A DNA stretch of 64,000 bases from Haliclystus octoradiatus (GCA_916610825.1 OU744446.1:24008445-24072444); one strand, 5' to 3'. Counted from the stretch's first letter, positions 1-15,800 are shown. The notes: generated from the letters alone by a model not told the origin. A program made the numbers and translations.

Positions 1-3000
1 GCAAGTCGCAAGCGCACAAACAGATAGCTTTGGATACCAATCACCATTTGCAGTACACATGACATTCCAGTAGTAATACTATATCGAGATTAAATTCAGC
101 TGCAGTTCCTTATCTGTTATTTAATTTTCGAAAAGCTGAAGATACGAAAACGAAACTGGTAAAAAGATGAGCTCCAAATCGTCTCCCTATATGTCATGCT
201 GTGCCGTTGTAGTTGCTTGAACGTGGGAAAAAATTCCCATCTAAAATCTAAACAGGCGGTCAAAACAGGCGGTAAAATAGCCCTTCTGGACAGGGTCACC
301 GAGAGGAGGTTAAGCGATAGCCTGGGGCTATGAAAATTATTTTGCTCATGAGATTTTGTTGCTAAATTGTGATTGCAGCTATGAGATTATATTTGTAAAA
401 ACAGTTTTCTATTGGGAAGGGCACGGTTTCTCGTCGGTCCTGCTTCTCGGTGCCATACCCGACTTAATGTCGCGTACCTCCACAGATGTAAAGCCATGGA
501 GTCATTACTTACTCAACAATTACGAGATTATCTGCTTTCAAATCATTTGAACGCACAGAATGGTTTTTATGTTGTCGCTAAATTTGTACGCAATTGTTGA
601 ATTGATTAGATAGATTTCACACTCCCATACTAAGTTTTGAATCAAATTTCGGGTAATTTTGAGACGAAAAATTGCAAAATGTACACAAAAATTACAATAC
701 CGAAGCTCCCAAATATGCAAATGCCACACCTTTGTTTCGGGCAAAATTGACTAAACACCCCAGTCAAAGTCCTGTAGTTACGGCTGTGGTCAGAGCACAT
801 AAAGTTTATATAGGCGTCCGCTACTAATTTAAAGGATTGGATCCTCGTCACTGGCATGGAACTCCTGCCTAGTGAAAGAGATGAAGAAAGGAAAATCAGA
901 CCAAAGATTCTTCATTATAAATTATTAAAAGTAACAATAATAGCCAAGAAGCAGAGTATGAACAAGATAAAAAGCATTGCCAGAAAAACGAATTATTCAA
1001 TAACTGTTTCTGCTTCCAAGTATTCTTTACATATTGTAAATCTAAATTAGTATTGCTGCACTTTCAATACTTAACTTTAAAATAGCTCCTAATAAAAACC
1101 ATAATTACGTTTCTGGCGTATGATCATTCCATCATTCTAATTGTAGTAGCATATTTCTATTCTTATACTTGTTTAATTTGATATGGTATACTGAGAGTAA
1201 ACGTGGGAGGCAAAAGCCCTATATTTTCACCTTTAATATAATTTGTTTACACATATTGGGATAGACATACATAATAAGTGCTAATTGAATAGAAAATGTC
1301 TTGATTGTGTAGAAAAACATCAATTTTTCAGTCCCTAAGCCAATTTAATACCAATTCTACATATATAATCATTAATAACGCAAAAATTCCGAAATTCTGA
1401 AATTTGTATTGCGCATGCGCATATTTATCATATTGCGCAATGATATAGTTTTACACAAAATATTGCTGTAGAAGGAAAGTGGGAGTTTTAATAATATCAT
1501 TATGATAATAAAATTAGTAATTATGTGTATTCTATTCAAAAATATTTCACCACATTCGCAATTTTTCAGTGAAACGGACGTAGGTGGAACCAAACTTTAG
1601 ATGCCATTTTCTTGGCACTCAGGCTGAATCTGGATGGGGTCACAGGCTCTATTTGAAGTATAAACGATTACCTTTGGTTTGATACTAAAATTATACTCGT
1701 ATCACAATTTGCGGTATATTGCTGATTTTGAACCTTTATCTGCCCCACTAGGTGTCAGGTCTGCCTTTGTTCTGCCAGCCTTTCTAATTATTGCCGCCTG
1801 CCACCTCCCACCAACCAAGCACCTAGGCCAAAATATTGTTGTAATTTTAAGATGAATGGTTTAATCATACAAAACTGGTATCAGCGGAATTCACCTACCA
1901 CTTGATGAGATGATATATCTTTTTCAATTTAACCAAGTATTGTAGCAAAGTTATCATAGCTCCTTTTCATCATTTCTATAAAACCATTCGAAATTTCAAG
2001 AGCTAATTCTTACAAAATTTTGTTTATACAGCCTTTATCGTCTCTCCCTTTGATCCACTCTCTTGTGACTTCTCTTTTGTCTTTTGGATGTGTTATCGAC
2101 TTCAAACAATGATTCTACAAATATGGTAATCATGACAATTTTGCGCTTTCTCAAATGAATTGCATAAACTGTATTTAGATCAAATGCCGAGGACTGCATT
2201 TGAATAAAATCGATCAAATTATACCACTCACTATTTCAAACCTAAGTATCATGACTATTTCTGATGGCATTGACAGTAAACATAAAATAGCTCCGCTACG
2301 CTCGGACACATGGTGAATAATAGAATAATCAAAATAAACCAATTGAAATCAAATTCAATAGAATATCAAATCAATCAAATCATCATGCAAAGAAAAATCA
2401 AAACAAATCAAATTCAAAAAAGTAAATCAATCCAATCGAATGATATAAAAATCAGATCAAATAAAAAATCAACTTCAATCAAATAAAATAAATTATAACA
2501 ATATCCAAATAATATAATAATATAAAGAAAAATATATCCAAATAATAAATCAAAGAAAAAAGAGAAAAAGAAAAAAATTTGGCTAAAAATGTGGAATAAT
2601 CACACAGCATGCCCATTGTATTTTTAACAATAAAATGGTGTTTCTTGCGCAATCGTTTTTTGTTCGACCTTTGTTAGCACGCAAAGCAGTGTGTTGAACG
2701 TTATTTCAAAAGAACAATAGATTTAGTCAAAAATGAAATGAAATGAAAACGTTTCCACCATGACAGGATAGACTCAAGGTCACTTACGTAACCATGAGTA
2801 AAAAACAGGATCATGTTTCCAAATATAGAAACGAGACTCCTGAATTTATTTCGAATGTTCTTATGTTTGGCACCCTGCCGATGTCCAGTGAAAAATGTTC
2901 TTCCGTGCGTTTGACGCTCTTAAGGACTATCCACTACAACAGTACAGTCAATATTCAGAAGCCTTTCATAGTTGAGAAGTGAAGAAAAATATAGCTCCAG

Positions 3001-3730
3001 TCTACAATCAAAATCTTTGTGTAACAGTAACAAGACATACAAGGGTAGATCAAAAAAACTATTTCTATGTACCAAAGTTTGGGACCAACGCTAGTTAAGA
3101 GACTGAAACTAAACACGCCTCCGTATTATCTACTATATTACTACTAGAGCAGCATTTTAAACAATGCTCCTCAAGAAAAGAAGCAAAAAACACCTAGATT
3201 ACATTGACTTTTCCACTATAAAGTAAAAAATAAAAAAATAGTTACAAAGTATTATTTTCTAATGTGTTTTTTACTTTTTTATTTGCTATTTTACTTTCCT
3301 ATGTTTTTTTTTTAACTTTTAATAAAATAAGACTATGCATGTAACAATGACACTTGTTTTGTGTAAACTCGCATTTCTGTAAAACATGCCACTACGGCAA
3401 CTGTATATTTCTATTTTACGAAATCATGTATGCAAGTAGTTGATGTGAGATAACATAAACAAATTGATTGTTTGGTTGATTGTAGAATGGGGAAACGACC
3501 ACATTTGTTCAATCAATCGCATAAGCAAAATCTTAATGAAAACCTCATTGTTTGGACAGCTAACTGCCACAAATATCCCACTGGCTTAGCAGGGTGTGGT
3601 TGATTGGTAGCGGTGACCGATTTGGTCCTATCAATTATGAGTCAAAAGAACATTTCCAAATCCAATTCCTTAATGCCAAACAATAAATGCACACAAGAAA
3701 ACAAGTTAATGAAAGAAATTGATTGCTTAC
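1..3730. other. Left-edge intron of DNAJC13
   Basis: No exon was found on either strand. It contains AT-rich simple sequence at about 2310-2580 and a short interspersed fragment near 1740-1835 (CACCTCCCACCAACCAAGC) that recurs in weaker form near 5270-5350 and 40480-40505. The short ORFs here look random. Confidence 0.6.
2310..2580. repeat. Degenerate AATCA-type simple repeat
   Basis: A run of drifting AATCA/AAATCAAATC units that grades into A-rich sequence. Intronic. Confidence 0.7.
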
Positions 3731-3836
3731 GTTGGTAAATTTGTGAATGCAGCAAAGCCAGCTTTAGCTGCGACAAGACGTCTGATAGCATGAAAAAATG
3801 ATTCCAAGTCTTCAGCAGGAACACTACTGACATCAA
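3731..3836 (-). CDS. DNAJC13: DNAJC13 coding exon 17 (last in window)
   Basis: Residues 417-451, containing [18 protein letters not shown]. Acceptor TTCTCAG, donor GTAAGC, phase 2. No continuation is visible in the remaining 3.7 kb to the left, so the next exon is outside the window. Confidence 0.92.
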
Positions 3837-6800
3837 CTGAGAACATAATAAATGAGAATAAGAAAAGTGATAAAATTTAAATTTAAGTAATCACAACAAC
3901 AACAACAATGATCATTGAAAAACAGCATCTTACATTCGTTGGCAAGCATTGATTGTAAAGCTTGCATGATAAGCCGCTCCTTGTTTTCAGCAAACAATGA
4001 CTAAAACAGACAATGAAAAAATTCATTCATCACTTTGAAACAAACACATATTTGTTAGTGATTAAAATGAATAGTTAACTGAGATTGGGGTTTAGGATCC
4101 CATTCATTTTCTTAATTTCACAAGCAACATCTTGCTAACATTTTTTAAAGGGCAACAAATGACCTAAAATGTTTGGTATACTTCGATACATGGCTATGTC
4201 CAACATACAGCATTGGGTCATTGATTTTTCCCCTTCCCTCCCATATATAACCAAGACTTAAGGAGGTAAGTATTATAGGAATTTCAGCAATAAGCATTTA
4301 ACGCATTGTTCAAAGGAACCATGTTGTATAGATGGATGCACATTTCAGTTTTCAGTGAGAAGTGTTATAATGGGGCTATAAATATTGTAGCCAAGGTTAA
4401 ACACGGACAATGCAAATGATTGCGATTCGGGAAACCTAATATTACCTTCTGGAAATCTGAGTGCATCGGGCTCTCCTTTTTGCAAAATTGGGCATGGTGC
4501 GGTAACTTAAAACAATGTTGTGATTAAATGATGTATTGCCAGGAAGTGCCATAACACAAAGGAGATGATGTAGGACTCAGGTGATTAACACAAGGTCATT
4601 CATGTGATACGGTAAGTGAAAGGTTTAGGGTGTAGCTCAATCAGCACTGTTCAAGCTAGCTTGCAAGACAGTAGCATCGTCAAAAGAGTCATCTTTCAAT
4701 GCCTTTGTTTGTGCTTTAGCGACAAATGCAATGAACCATGCTTCAGTACGCTCCAGGTCGAATAAATTTAAAGACTTTATTTTTGAATCCATGAAGTTAA
4801 TACGTTAAGAGTTAAATAATTTGTACACTGTTTTGATAATATCGAATTGTTGATGTGATAGTGATGAATAACTTCACTCGCAGACGACAATTTGTGGCGT
4901 CGTTCTAAACAGATAACACGCTTGCATTTTGTCTGAATAGAACTGATTTTATTTGCACATAATTTTCAATACATAATACAGGATTACAATGGTCTTTGAA
5001 TTTAACAATAAAAGCACAGCACGTAGGCGTATGTTTTATTCAAACGTAAATATATCACACACAGTTGTTGCTATTCCTGACATCTTGATGTCGGTGACCG
5101 CTTGTTTGCAAGCTTACAATAGTTCATACAATCTGTTCAACTGTATCACTAATATCAATCTCAATCATGAATCGGAAGAAGGTGGGGGTTTCTTTCCCAC
5201 CCTCCTCCCGTCATCCAAGTAAAAGTAATGAGGTGAGTATATCAGATTCCACTGTATTATCAGTGTGACTGGTGTTTGGTGGTGGAGACAGGCCTCTCTT
5301 CCAGCCAGCCTGTGTCCACAATGGCTGTATTCCACCATCCAAGTACCTATGCCAAATTCTAGATATCTTAGACAGTTAAGTTTAAAAGGGAATAACTAGA
5401 GTTCACAAAGAGTGTTGCATCATGAGGCACGAGGAAGGAGTAAGAAAATCAAGTGAGTCGCGAGTGATTTTTTGAAGCCTTTTGAGTGTTTATATAGTGG
5501 GTATGATCAGACGTATTGTTCAATATTGGTTATAAATTATCATGCGTATCGCTCAATATTTTGGGAAAAGATTGAATCATCGAACTATGATTCTAAGCAA
5601 TGTTCTTGATTATCCTGCTTATCGTTCGTCATAGTCGAATCAAGACATTCAAATTCATTTGGAATCACAAGTTGAAGAATGTTTGTGTGGTGTTTTATTG
5701 ACAGCGCTTTGATTTTAGGGTTTTAATGAAAGTTTCACTCGTTCTATTTTACAAAGATGTATATAGCATGTTTATGCTTCAATGACTTCCAATAGCAATG
5801 TAATGCAATTGCCATTGAAGAGTCCCCTAATCAGCTATAAACATATAAATAAGAAGTAAAAAGCAATTATGAGGACCTACATCTTGTGTGACAGCATGCA
5901 TTAGACCACCATATGACACATTGCAATTGAAACGCGTAATTGAATCGAAGAATTTACCACCTACAAAAGATACAGTATTCAATATGATCATCAATTTCTG
6001 AATTTGAAAACTCAAAAACAATTATTGAGAACAAACTTCTCTGATAGAGTCTCATAGGGTATACCGGTACATGAAACCATTTAGTAGTAAATGCATTGAA
6101 GGAATACAATGATGTCAAACCAGACATTAATGGCATATTTTACAAATCAATATTTGATGTATCCAAAACTTTGAACATTTTATCTCCTCTCTAGGTGAAA
6201 ATAAAACTGATTCTGAATATTTGAAAATTTGTCTCATCAGGAAAAACAAAACCATTGTAAATCGAGCATCTGAGAAATGTTTGGTTATTTTAAATTGATA
6301 GAGAGGAAGGAACAAGATTGAGTCTGATAAGTGGCAGATTGAGCCTCTTCAATATATAACTAAATCATTAGCTCATACAAATTGTTGTATATGTGGATAG
6401 GGGAAAGCATATAAGAAGTAGGGACATCATATATTAGACATCCAATCAGCAGGATTGTGAAAATGTTTGAGAATTGTAAATATGCTACAGTTAAACGGCA
6501 TAGAGGATTTCAGTGACGCAAGAATTTGAGCAGGAAACCCATTTTCAGTAAATCATAAGGCAATACACAATCAAAATTATGGCTGCAGATTGTCAACTGC
6601 TTCTTAAAAATGAATATTACTAAAGCAGAGTGCAGGCAATCAGATATTTACCGCTGGGGTAAGTGCCATTAGGGGCTTACTGCTCTGTAATCCAATTTGA
6701 AATTTCAGTGATATCAATTAGAAAGAGTTCACATTACAGCATTGATCAGTGTTTGAGATCATAAAACTCGAAGATGATGTGATATTACCAATCCGTAAAT

Positions 6801-9800
6801 AGAGTAATAATAAGGAGTGTTATTTCACCTGAAATTGCCCCCTAGCATGCTAAATATCTGATTATTCTGCTTTTAATAATCTGACCCTCTGTAGCTTTGA
6901 TTCTGAATGACATCCCTACAGTAGCGGTTTTGTGAAAACTGAAAATCGTTTATACAAGTACCTGCTGATTGTGATAATGCTTTCAAATGATGGCCTTCAA
7001 CTTCTTCACCAACTGCAGAATAAAATGGTGCCATTCGAAAACCTACAAAACAATAGCATGTAAATGAGCATATGTTGTCTTAAGCTCATTATTATTGGAA
7101 ATGACATACAAAATGTATTTGCTTAACACTCTCAGACAAAGTATCGCTTATTAGAATGACAATGCTGCAAGGATCAATTAGAAAGGCACTTTTCACCTAT
7201 TTAGTGTTATGTTTGCCTATAATAAAACTTAATTGGTACACTAACACCTTTCACATACATTGGAAGCTGAAAATCTAAAATCAATTGTATAAAATCAAGC
7301 TCAACAACTTCCATTTTGATTCTGCAAATTTTCTTGGAAGAAAAAACAGCTAATTTGTCAGATATGGAATCGGTACCGTTTAACTAATTTTGTAAGAATA
7401 TGTCACACTTCAAATGGTTACTGTTTTTCACATGGCAACATATCCATTTGGTTGCTTGTGTTTGTGTGATGCAGATGAGCAAGCTTTCTGACCAAGCTTT
7501 CATATCTTAAAGCTGATGAATAAAAAATCCTTAATGGATATACCGGTAAATTAAAATATATTGAATCTTCTACATTCAATTTGTATCACCAATATTATTA
7601 TCATAATCACTTATTACCTCTTCTAGTTGGTAGCATTTTCACATGGACATTTGGATTCCCACTTGCTCTCACACCATCAATAAGACTTGCCAATAGTGCA
7701 TCTCTATAACAATGAACAAATTAGTACCATCATTGTTTGTTTGTTCAATCAAGCAGCTGAGGTCAGCTAATAAAGAGGGGGGTTAGAATCCAGTAGGCCT
7801 ACCTTTCTGTACACAGATATTTCTTTGTGACACCAGTCATAAGTTCAACAGCAAATAACTGAGGACTGTCTGGACTTCTAACTAGAGCAAAAACCTAAAA
7901 CAAAAAAGCAGACTTCATTAAATGGAATATACTGTGCAGTAAAGAAGCATGTTGAGCTTGCAAATTAACAATGGGAGATTATAATGTGCAGATACAGACG
8001 GAGCTCTTATGCAGTAAAAACAAACCAGGTGTGCAATTAGGGTTTAGAACTAACATGTTTATTCATTTCATTGCAAGAAATATTACTTACTGATGATAGA
8101 GGTATAAGAGATACCACGGAATACGTAGCAATGTCACGTTCAATGATACATGTTTCTGATAAGGAGAATATTCTAGGAACAGGCTCCTACAGAATAAAAA
8201 AATAATTGATGATGTTTATAAGCATATATGCAAATTATCAGTGTTAAAATGCACACCTAGATATTTCTAGTGGTGAAAATAGCCTGAAATTTGCCAACTA
8301 CAAAAAACAGAACATTCTATTTCTTTGCCAATGTTTTACTTTTTTGCCAATCAGAGGTGAATTGTGATTGGTCGTATCATTTTGCTCAAGTGTGAGAAGA
8401 AAAAAGCGTGGCAAATAACAGTATCATGAATTTACAAGAATTGTTATCATCTCAGTGACAAACTATATTAGCTGATTAAGTATTCTCCTCCCGAATAGAA
8501 GATAGAAGCTTATCTGAAGTGTTGCAACATATTATGTATGGGTTCAAGTGACTTATTTTGGCATGTCATCATTGTATACAGGTTTGGTTTGATAATAGAT
8601 ACAGTGACCTCTTCAAATTGTGAATGAACAAAAAGAGCAGCACACAATTAATGAGACTATTTACTTACAGAGTGTCGTGGCGCAATCTTTTGGATTTTAA
8701 ATTCTGTAACAGCAGTTATTGAATCATCATCACTGAAAATAAAATGAAATTTAAATAGTATTTCAAATGTGATGAAATCTCTATTTAGTCATACAGTCAT
8801 GTTTGTCTGTCATGTCATTGATGAAGTATACATGCAAGGCTATTGTAAAGAGTGTTTAAAGACGCCGGAGTGCGCAGATGGAGATTCGAAGAGCACAGAA
8901 CTACTACTGAAGCTGGGTCGCTTTGACGAATGTCAATCCGTAGCTGAAGTTAAGAAGAATTATAAAGAGTCTTACAAATTGTCAAATCATGCAGATAATA
9001 ATATATCATGCTTGTCTTTGATGCACAACTAGACAAAATTATATCTTGGTGTGCCAAGCTGGACCGAACAACCCTTGTAGTATTTTATCAATATATACAA
9101 TGTTCAATGTAGGGAATTTATTTATGACATCAACATTGTCCCCTCTGTCGTCTGTGAAAATAAAAGAACTAATAAACTTAATTAGTTATTCTGATTCCAA
9201 CTAGCCTGCGCGCAGACCCAAATCTTTTTTTTTATGATTAGTAGGGTCTGCGTAATATCGACAGAAAGCTTGCGCTGGGCGGAAGTTTGAGGGAGTGGCG
9301 GAACGTCATTACACTTTAACTCCTGCTGTTCAGCGTTGTTCAACTGCAGACGGCGTCACAAACCGCATTTCTGCAAGTCCGATATTCGTAAATAATAAAA
9401 CTTTTCACAATCAAAATTGACACTTATTATTTACGAAATAAAATGAGTTGATTCATAACCACGTTCAAATGATCAATACTAACTTAATACAAGCACATAA
9501 TATTTCTGTTCAATATAAAGTGATCTAAGTTGTCCAATGTTTTTAATGCATTTGTTTTTGACAAAAAACTTGAAAATTGACATCGGTATTAAAAACGATG
9601 ATGAGAATTAGTCTTTGGTAAAGAAATATTTTTGATTGTAATCAATTGCCATGGCACAGCGAAAAAGATCCAGAGATTAAATCGTTCTATATCTAATAAA
9701 ATGATATGTTCTTTCGATATTACCCATGACAAATTAGCTTTTACGACGAACACAAACAAAATCCAAATGAATTTCAGCATGCTGAAATCAAGTCTTTGTT

Positions 9801-12800
9801 GGCCGATGCTGCATGTAAAAATGCATGTCCCGTCCTCCGTGAAAGGCAAATTAACAAGAAATCGTTTTTGTCAATACACTATGTTCATTTTACTACAAAT
9901 ATAATTGCAAAAAGTCTGTATTGAATAAAAAAGTCTGAGGTCACCCTCGTACAAAACTGAAACGAACACAAGCAAAGATGATTTTGTCGAAGAAGAACGA
10001 CGTTTTATTATTCGGCTTGCTTGAGCATACTTGAAAAGGAATGCGTCAAAAACTTATATTTATCAACCAATCATGTTGTGGTTCTTGTTTTGGAGAACTC
10101 GCTAGCGATTGGCTGATGAACAATAGACAAACAATAGATTTCTCACGTTTCTGCCACTCCCCCTAATTCAGTCCAGCGCAAGCTTTCTGTCGATATTACG
10201 CAGACCCTACTAATCATAAAAAAAAGATTTGGGTCTGCGCGCAGGCTAGATTCCAACCTGCATAGCCTTGTCTCTGTTGGAGATTTTCGAATGGGGTGAA
10301 ACAGAAGCAGCATCATAAAAGGCAGCAATTGATTCGATATTTTCTGTTGATCGTACATACCCAATATCAAAAAAGACTACAGGAGAAAGTTGGTTTCTTT
10401 CACAACTAATGGAGCCTCTGTCGATACAGGTTGGATATTTCGGGATTCATGGCCGGATTCAGGAAGCATTAGGAATCGCTGGTAACTATATATTGTATAA
10501 AGCATGGAGTTAGCTGTCTCCGATACTTTTAAAACCTCAAAATATATTGAAATTGAACAATTTTACTTGGCCATTTATAAATTGTCAAATAAGTCACGCA
10601 AGTTCAAAAGCAGCAAACAGTGCAATGTGCAAATGTAGACAAAATGATTTAATCGCGTCTAGATGCTCTAAATATTAAATATTAACTTGTCCCGCAGCTG
10701 TTACGGTCCTTCCTGGTTGTTCCCTGATCTTTTCCCAAACGCGTGGACAGACGTCAATATTAACTTGCCCGCCGCTGTTATGGTCCCTCCTGGTTGTTCC
10801 CTGATCTTTTCCCAAACGCGTGGACAGACATCAGTTCTGCTCTAAAATCTTTGATAATCACCCAACAATATATTGCTACTGAACAATTTTCACAATTGTG
10901 GAGCTCCAGCAGTGACCAGGTAAATACTGTTGTATTAACAAGAGATTTTTAATTTCTTATAACTCATTTTTGTAGCATTTTACTAATTCAGATGTTGTCA
11001 AAATTGATCTTTGAATCGATCAATATAGTGAAACTAAATAGATGATAACATAACGTAGATATTGTAATTATGATTATGCAACTTCATGTATAAAATGTGT
11101 GTGGCTTTTTTCAATTTTCTAGCGAACCATTTTCATTTGTATTTTACTAATTCGGGTTGTAGCCTGCGTGATACTGAATTCACAAAACGCAATTTCAACA
11201 TTTCATTGAAATTCATATTTGCATAGATCAATATGGTGAGAATAATTCCGGTTTAGCCCATGTGATCATGAATTCACGAAACATATTATGGACATTTCAT
11301 TGAAATTCATCTTTGCATCAATTGCAAACTAAATAATTACAGACGTATACACTAACAAGGCTGATTGGAATCAGATTCACAGGCCATCTGTACAGAGTCA
11401 AAAATATTTGAGGAAACGGAACTTTGTGAAATAAAGCTTGGATTAAGGCTTGTCTGGGCCTAGACTTGAAAAAAATATTAAAAGTTCCAAAACATTTTTT
11501 GCTGTTGAAAATGAGGAGTTTCTTATACCTTTATACAGCTGCAATGTATCAAATTTATGTACTATAGTACCTCTATTTAAAGTTCTCCTTAAATTATTTT
11601 GTTATTTTCTGCCTTTTTATGACTTAGTGCATAACATAATATAACATAATTTTTAGTGCATCATTAAATTGATCTGATCATCATCAAAGTTTGGGTGAAG
11701 AACAGATAAGTGAAAAAACATCTGGTAGTCAGACAGAAGATAGCAGAATACCACCACAAAATAACAGGTCAACTAGAAGCAGCAAAGAACAAGATCTTCT
11801 ATCCAACAAGTGAGAATTTGGATTGCTGGAATTGAAACAAGTATTGTTGTTGTCGGTTATTGGCAAAAATACTGACTGGCTAATAAAGGGAAGCACTTAG
11901 GAACATATCAGTAGATTTGATGTAAACTTTTGATGTAATATCCAGTAAGCAAATATGTTAAACGTTAAATATATAATTACATATCGTTAAATAAGTGAAT
12001 ATAATAAAGATGATTGAAAACATTTACAAATACGTTTTAAAATAAAATAAATAGGCTTAAATAAAATAAATACGGTGAATAAATAATAAGTGTTACTTTT
12101 AATAGAGTTTGTCTTCACAAAATCCTTCGAATTCCTCTTCGCCATCGCTACTACCAAATAAATTAAGCATCTCTTCAGGGGTTAAATAACTTTGGTAAAT
12201 GTCCTCTTTGTCATCATCGTCACGATCAGATATATTGTTCAACAGACACTGTTGGTACAAGGCACGACGCTATCCGAATCAGAAGTTGGTCGGCCCACGA
12301 TAAGCTAACCGTCTCAGCCTCAAGGTATGTCTGGTATACAATCTCTACCTGACTTTGTTGATACTATTAATATGCCTACTTCAACGTCGCTATCCCTTGC
12401 AGTAGCCACTGCCTCATTATCCGATGCCACGTCAGGTCAATTCATTTACAAATATTGTTCCCACATCTTTGCCATGTTTGCCGCAGATAACGCCTACGTT
12501 GCACCAACCATTTATTTTGGGACCTGGATGTTCGCCAATCTCATCAAAAACAGTTGCCCAAATAACGATGGGGCCATTCGTGGATTTGGGCGAACTTCTG
12601 TCTGCTGATCTTACGGACCAGGAAGAGAAGCTCCGGGTGCTGTTTGACGAAAGACTGGTTCTTGCCGCTTCCAAAAAGAGAATAGTTCGGTCAACCTCCG
12701 ATATTTTGTTATGGGTTGAGGCATTCAGTATTTTTATGACTATTATGTCAACATACCATCCGCAACGTTGGAGAGACCTGTCAATGTACAAACTGTTAAT

Positions 12801-15800
12801 TATCCTCACCTATCGCCAATTTTCGGGATATGCTTGGGCCAATTACGACAAGGCTTTTCAGGAGCACGCAGCAGCCAGCCAACTAACCGACTGGTCGAGC
12901 ATTAACACCCAACTGTATAGCTTTCATACAGCTAGAGCAGCCCATTGTCCAAAGAACTTAAATAACCATATAGCGGGTGCATGGTCACCGCGGAACTTAC
13001 CCTATAGTAACAATCGCTATTGCTACAAATATAATGATAATGGTCAATGCAGATACAAGGACGGTTTGTGCAATTTTAGCCACGTTTGTTCAAAATGTCA
13101 AGAAAATCACCCATTTACCCGCTGCAACCAGAAATTTAAAGCTCGTGCTATTACTAGCGGTCAGTGACTGGCGTTTGTGACGCTTACACAAACTATTACT
13201 GTAACACTACATATATTTTACTCTATGACCTCATGGCATATCAAGGCGTGGGTCATATGGACTAAATTAGGTTAACTCGATTTGATTATGCACACTGAAT
13301 TTAAGACCTTAATCTTTTCGATGGGTTTATAATGCCTTTTTGATGAGACGACATGAATGTACGCCAACTATGTGTGTCTAGCTATTATGAGGAAGTTCGT
13401 AGAAACTTTGCCTATCAAACTGCTAGTTCATACTACATTTTAAAGTTAAAGGCATGTTGGAAATAATAAAGAAACGGATACGATTGATATAGTTTCTTAC
13501 TTAAAACCGAAACAAAAAATAATGAAAATAAAAATAAAAATAAAAAATAAAAAATAAAAGCTGTAACATTAATTGATGTATTAACCTGGTATAAAGACAT
13601 ATTTTTGGACCTATTTGTTAATAGTATTATCTTATCTTTGTGTTATCTCTGTAATTGTCATCTTTGGATTGATTTATTACCGTGTGTCAGAATTTATGTG
13701 ACTTCTGGTGTCCAAGTATGTCTAGGCAAGGTCTTAACACCCACTTGGCGATATCATCATAATGCGATAATAGGCTATGATGAGCAGTCAGGATTTTGAG
13801 TAACCTGTTCATAATGACCAATGTTATGTTACCTTACACTTGAATAGTTAGCACACTATATTTCGTCGCAAGAGAGTGGTACCATCAGGATGTATTAAAC
13901 AGAAATTAATTATCCAAAAAATTATAATTCGGCTCGATAATAAAATCATGATAACACGGCTTTGTCTTTCTGGAACGCTAAGGAAGCTGCTAAGGAAAGA
14001 GTAAGAGGCGTGGTCAATAATATTAATTTTCAAGGTGTATATTAAGGGAAATCATAGATCATCTCTGGCTTTCAAATTGAAAACATTACATCATAATTTC
14101 TGAGAGTCAGCGAGGTCATAAATCACGAGGGTTATAATTGATTAGCTATATCTGATGTGATAGCATATTCTTATGATTAGACGGGAATACAAGGGGGAAT
14201 ACAATACTGTACTATGTTTGCTTTTGCTGGCAAAGAACACATAATCACTACAGTATCGATGATACTTTTACCAAAAATATTAGGTATTACGAGGTTGAAC
14301 CCCCTATCCAATGCATGTATGTATGTACTTGTACGTGTCAAATGTGATTTAGGTCACATGTTTTGGGGTTGTTGTCCTCTTATCATGGTCCTGACAAGTT
14401 TGGACTTACATTGAAGTTTGGGTATTGTAAATATTCGGGTTTCGTGTTGAAAACTCTGCCGTAAAGACTCCCAATTTCCCAAATCGAATTTTTCCGGATT
14501 CGGATTGGACATTTATTTTTCGCAGTGACTATTTGGTGGGCATTAGCAGCCATTATGATTATTTTACGCGTGAGCAGGATGGCAATCTCACCTTTGCCTT
14601 TTCATTCCAGTTTATTTCAACCTAATACTTTGTAATTATGTTATCTGTGTTGCCGTAAAATTTGTTAATTTGATTAGTTTATTGTGATCCGTGCGAATGG
14701 GATCACGAAAGTCAAAAGTTACCTCTAACTCTAGGAAGAATTTCTGATGTTCCTAGTTGGTCCAAGATATTTCAAGAACATACATACATGCATGCTAAAT
14801 TGATCAAAATTATTTTCTTTTTGCAGTTAAGTTTGTGATATTATTGCAATTCTTTGAAACATTGCTTATTGCCTATACAATCATCTGCAATATATGTTGA
14901 ATTTGAATTGCAAGAAGTACAGAAGATATACGAAATGATTTCACAAAATATAGTATCATCAATTGTTCAATGTAGTAATGACAAATGTGACTCATAACAA
15001 GAAAGAGTGTTAAGTTTGTGAATGGTTCAACCGTTCAAATCCAGTAGTCTGAAAGTAAGAAAGTAAGAAAACCTCATGCCTCGCTAAATGACATGGTGTC
15101 GAACTTTCATAAGGAGGCCCAATAAAGATCATACATTATCGATCGACAGTCACACATATTTTCCACTCTCTAAGCCTATCAACCTGATATATTCGGCGTA
15201 ATTACATCACCAACATGTGAAACTATTGTTGTGGCTATTGTTTAACCTGTCAATTTTTTTTTTTAGTGAATTCTTGAAGACTCACATAATTGTATGTTCT
15301 TATTGAAAGACAGATTCCTACTTGAATAAGTTGCAGCATTGGATGACATCAATTAGTGTTATCCGATTGATGATAGATATAATTATGTTATTTATGTAGA
15401 ATGTGGAATTTCTACAGGATATGCCTGCAATCTAGGAAATAAACGTGATTGTCTGCAAACACGATGTACATGCATGAGTAATCATGCAGCTTGATTGATA
15501 ATCGATTCATTTTTTTATTTACAATTGTCAACTACTTCTTTCGTTCATATTTATATTGTATAACATGTTTCTTGTTCTTAAATGACATTTAAGTGAGGTT
15601 AAAATCATGTATGTCAAGACGATGTTAGTAAATAGAGAACACATTAATTATCTGCCAATGCTAACAGCATACAATCATGATAGCCGGAGCAGGGCAGTGG
15701 TTCAAGCGCCTTAGTGGAGAGCATGCGTTATCATGCGGGTCAATTATATCTGGTTAGTGTAATCTCTTGTTTGCGCATGTCCGAGATGCTAGGGTGGGGT

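Noticed and set aside
2310..2580. CRISPR-like regular repeat
   Set aside because: Units are irregular AATCA simple sequence in eukaryotic intron DNA without spacers.
9589..9904. Overlapping 86- and 90-codon frames on opposite strands
   Set aside because: Interior of the MULE-like element, no transposase motif, composition not coding-like.
12327..13180. Cellular CCCH zinc-finger gene
   Set aside because: The central block is that of retrotransposon gag proteins, and the frame is broken near 12436.
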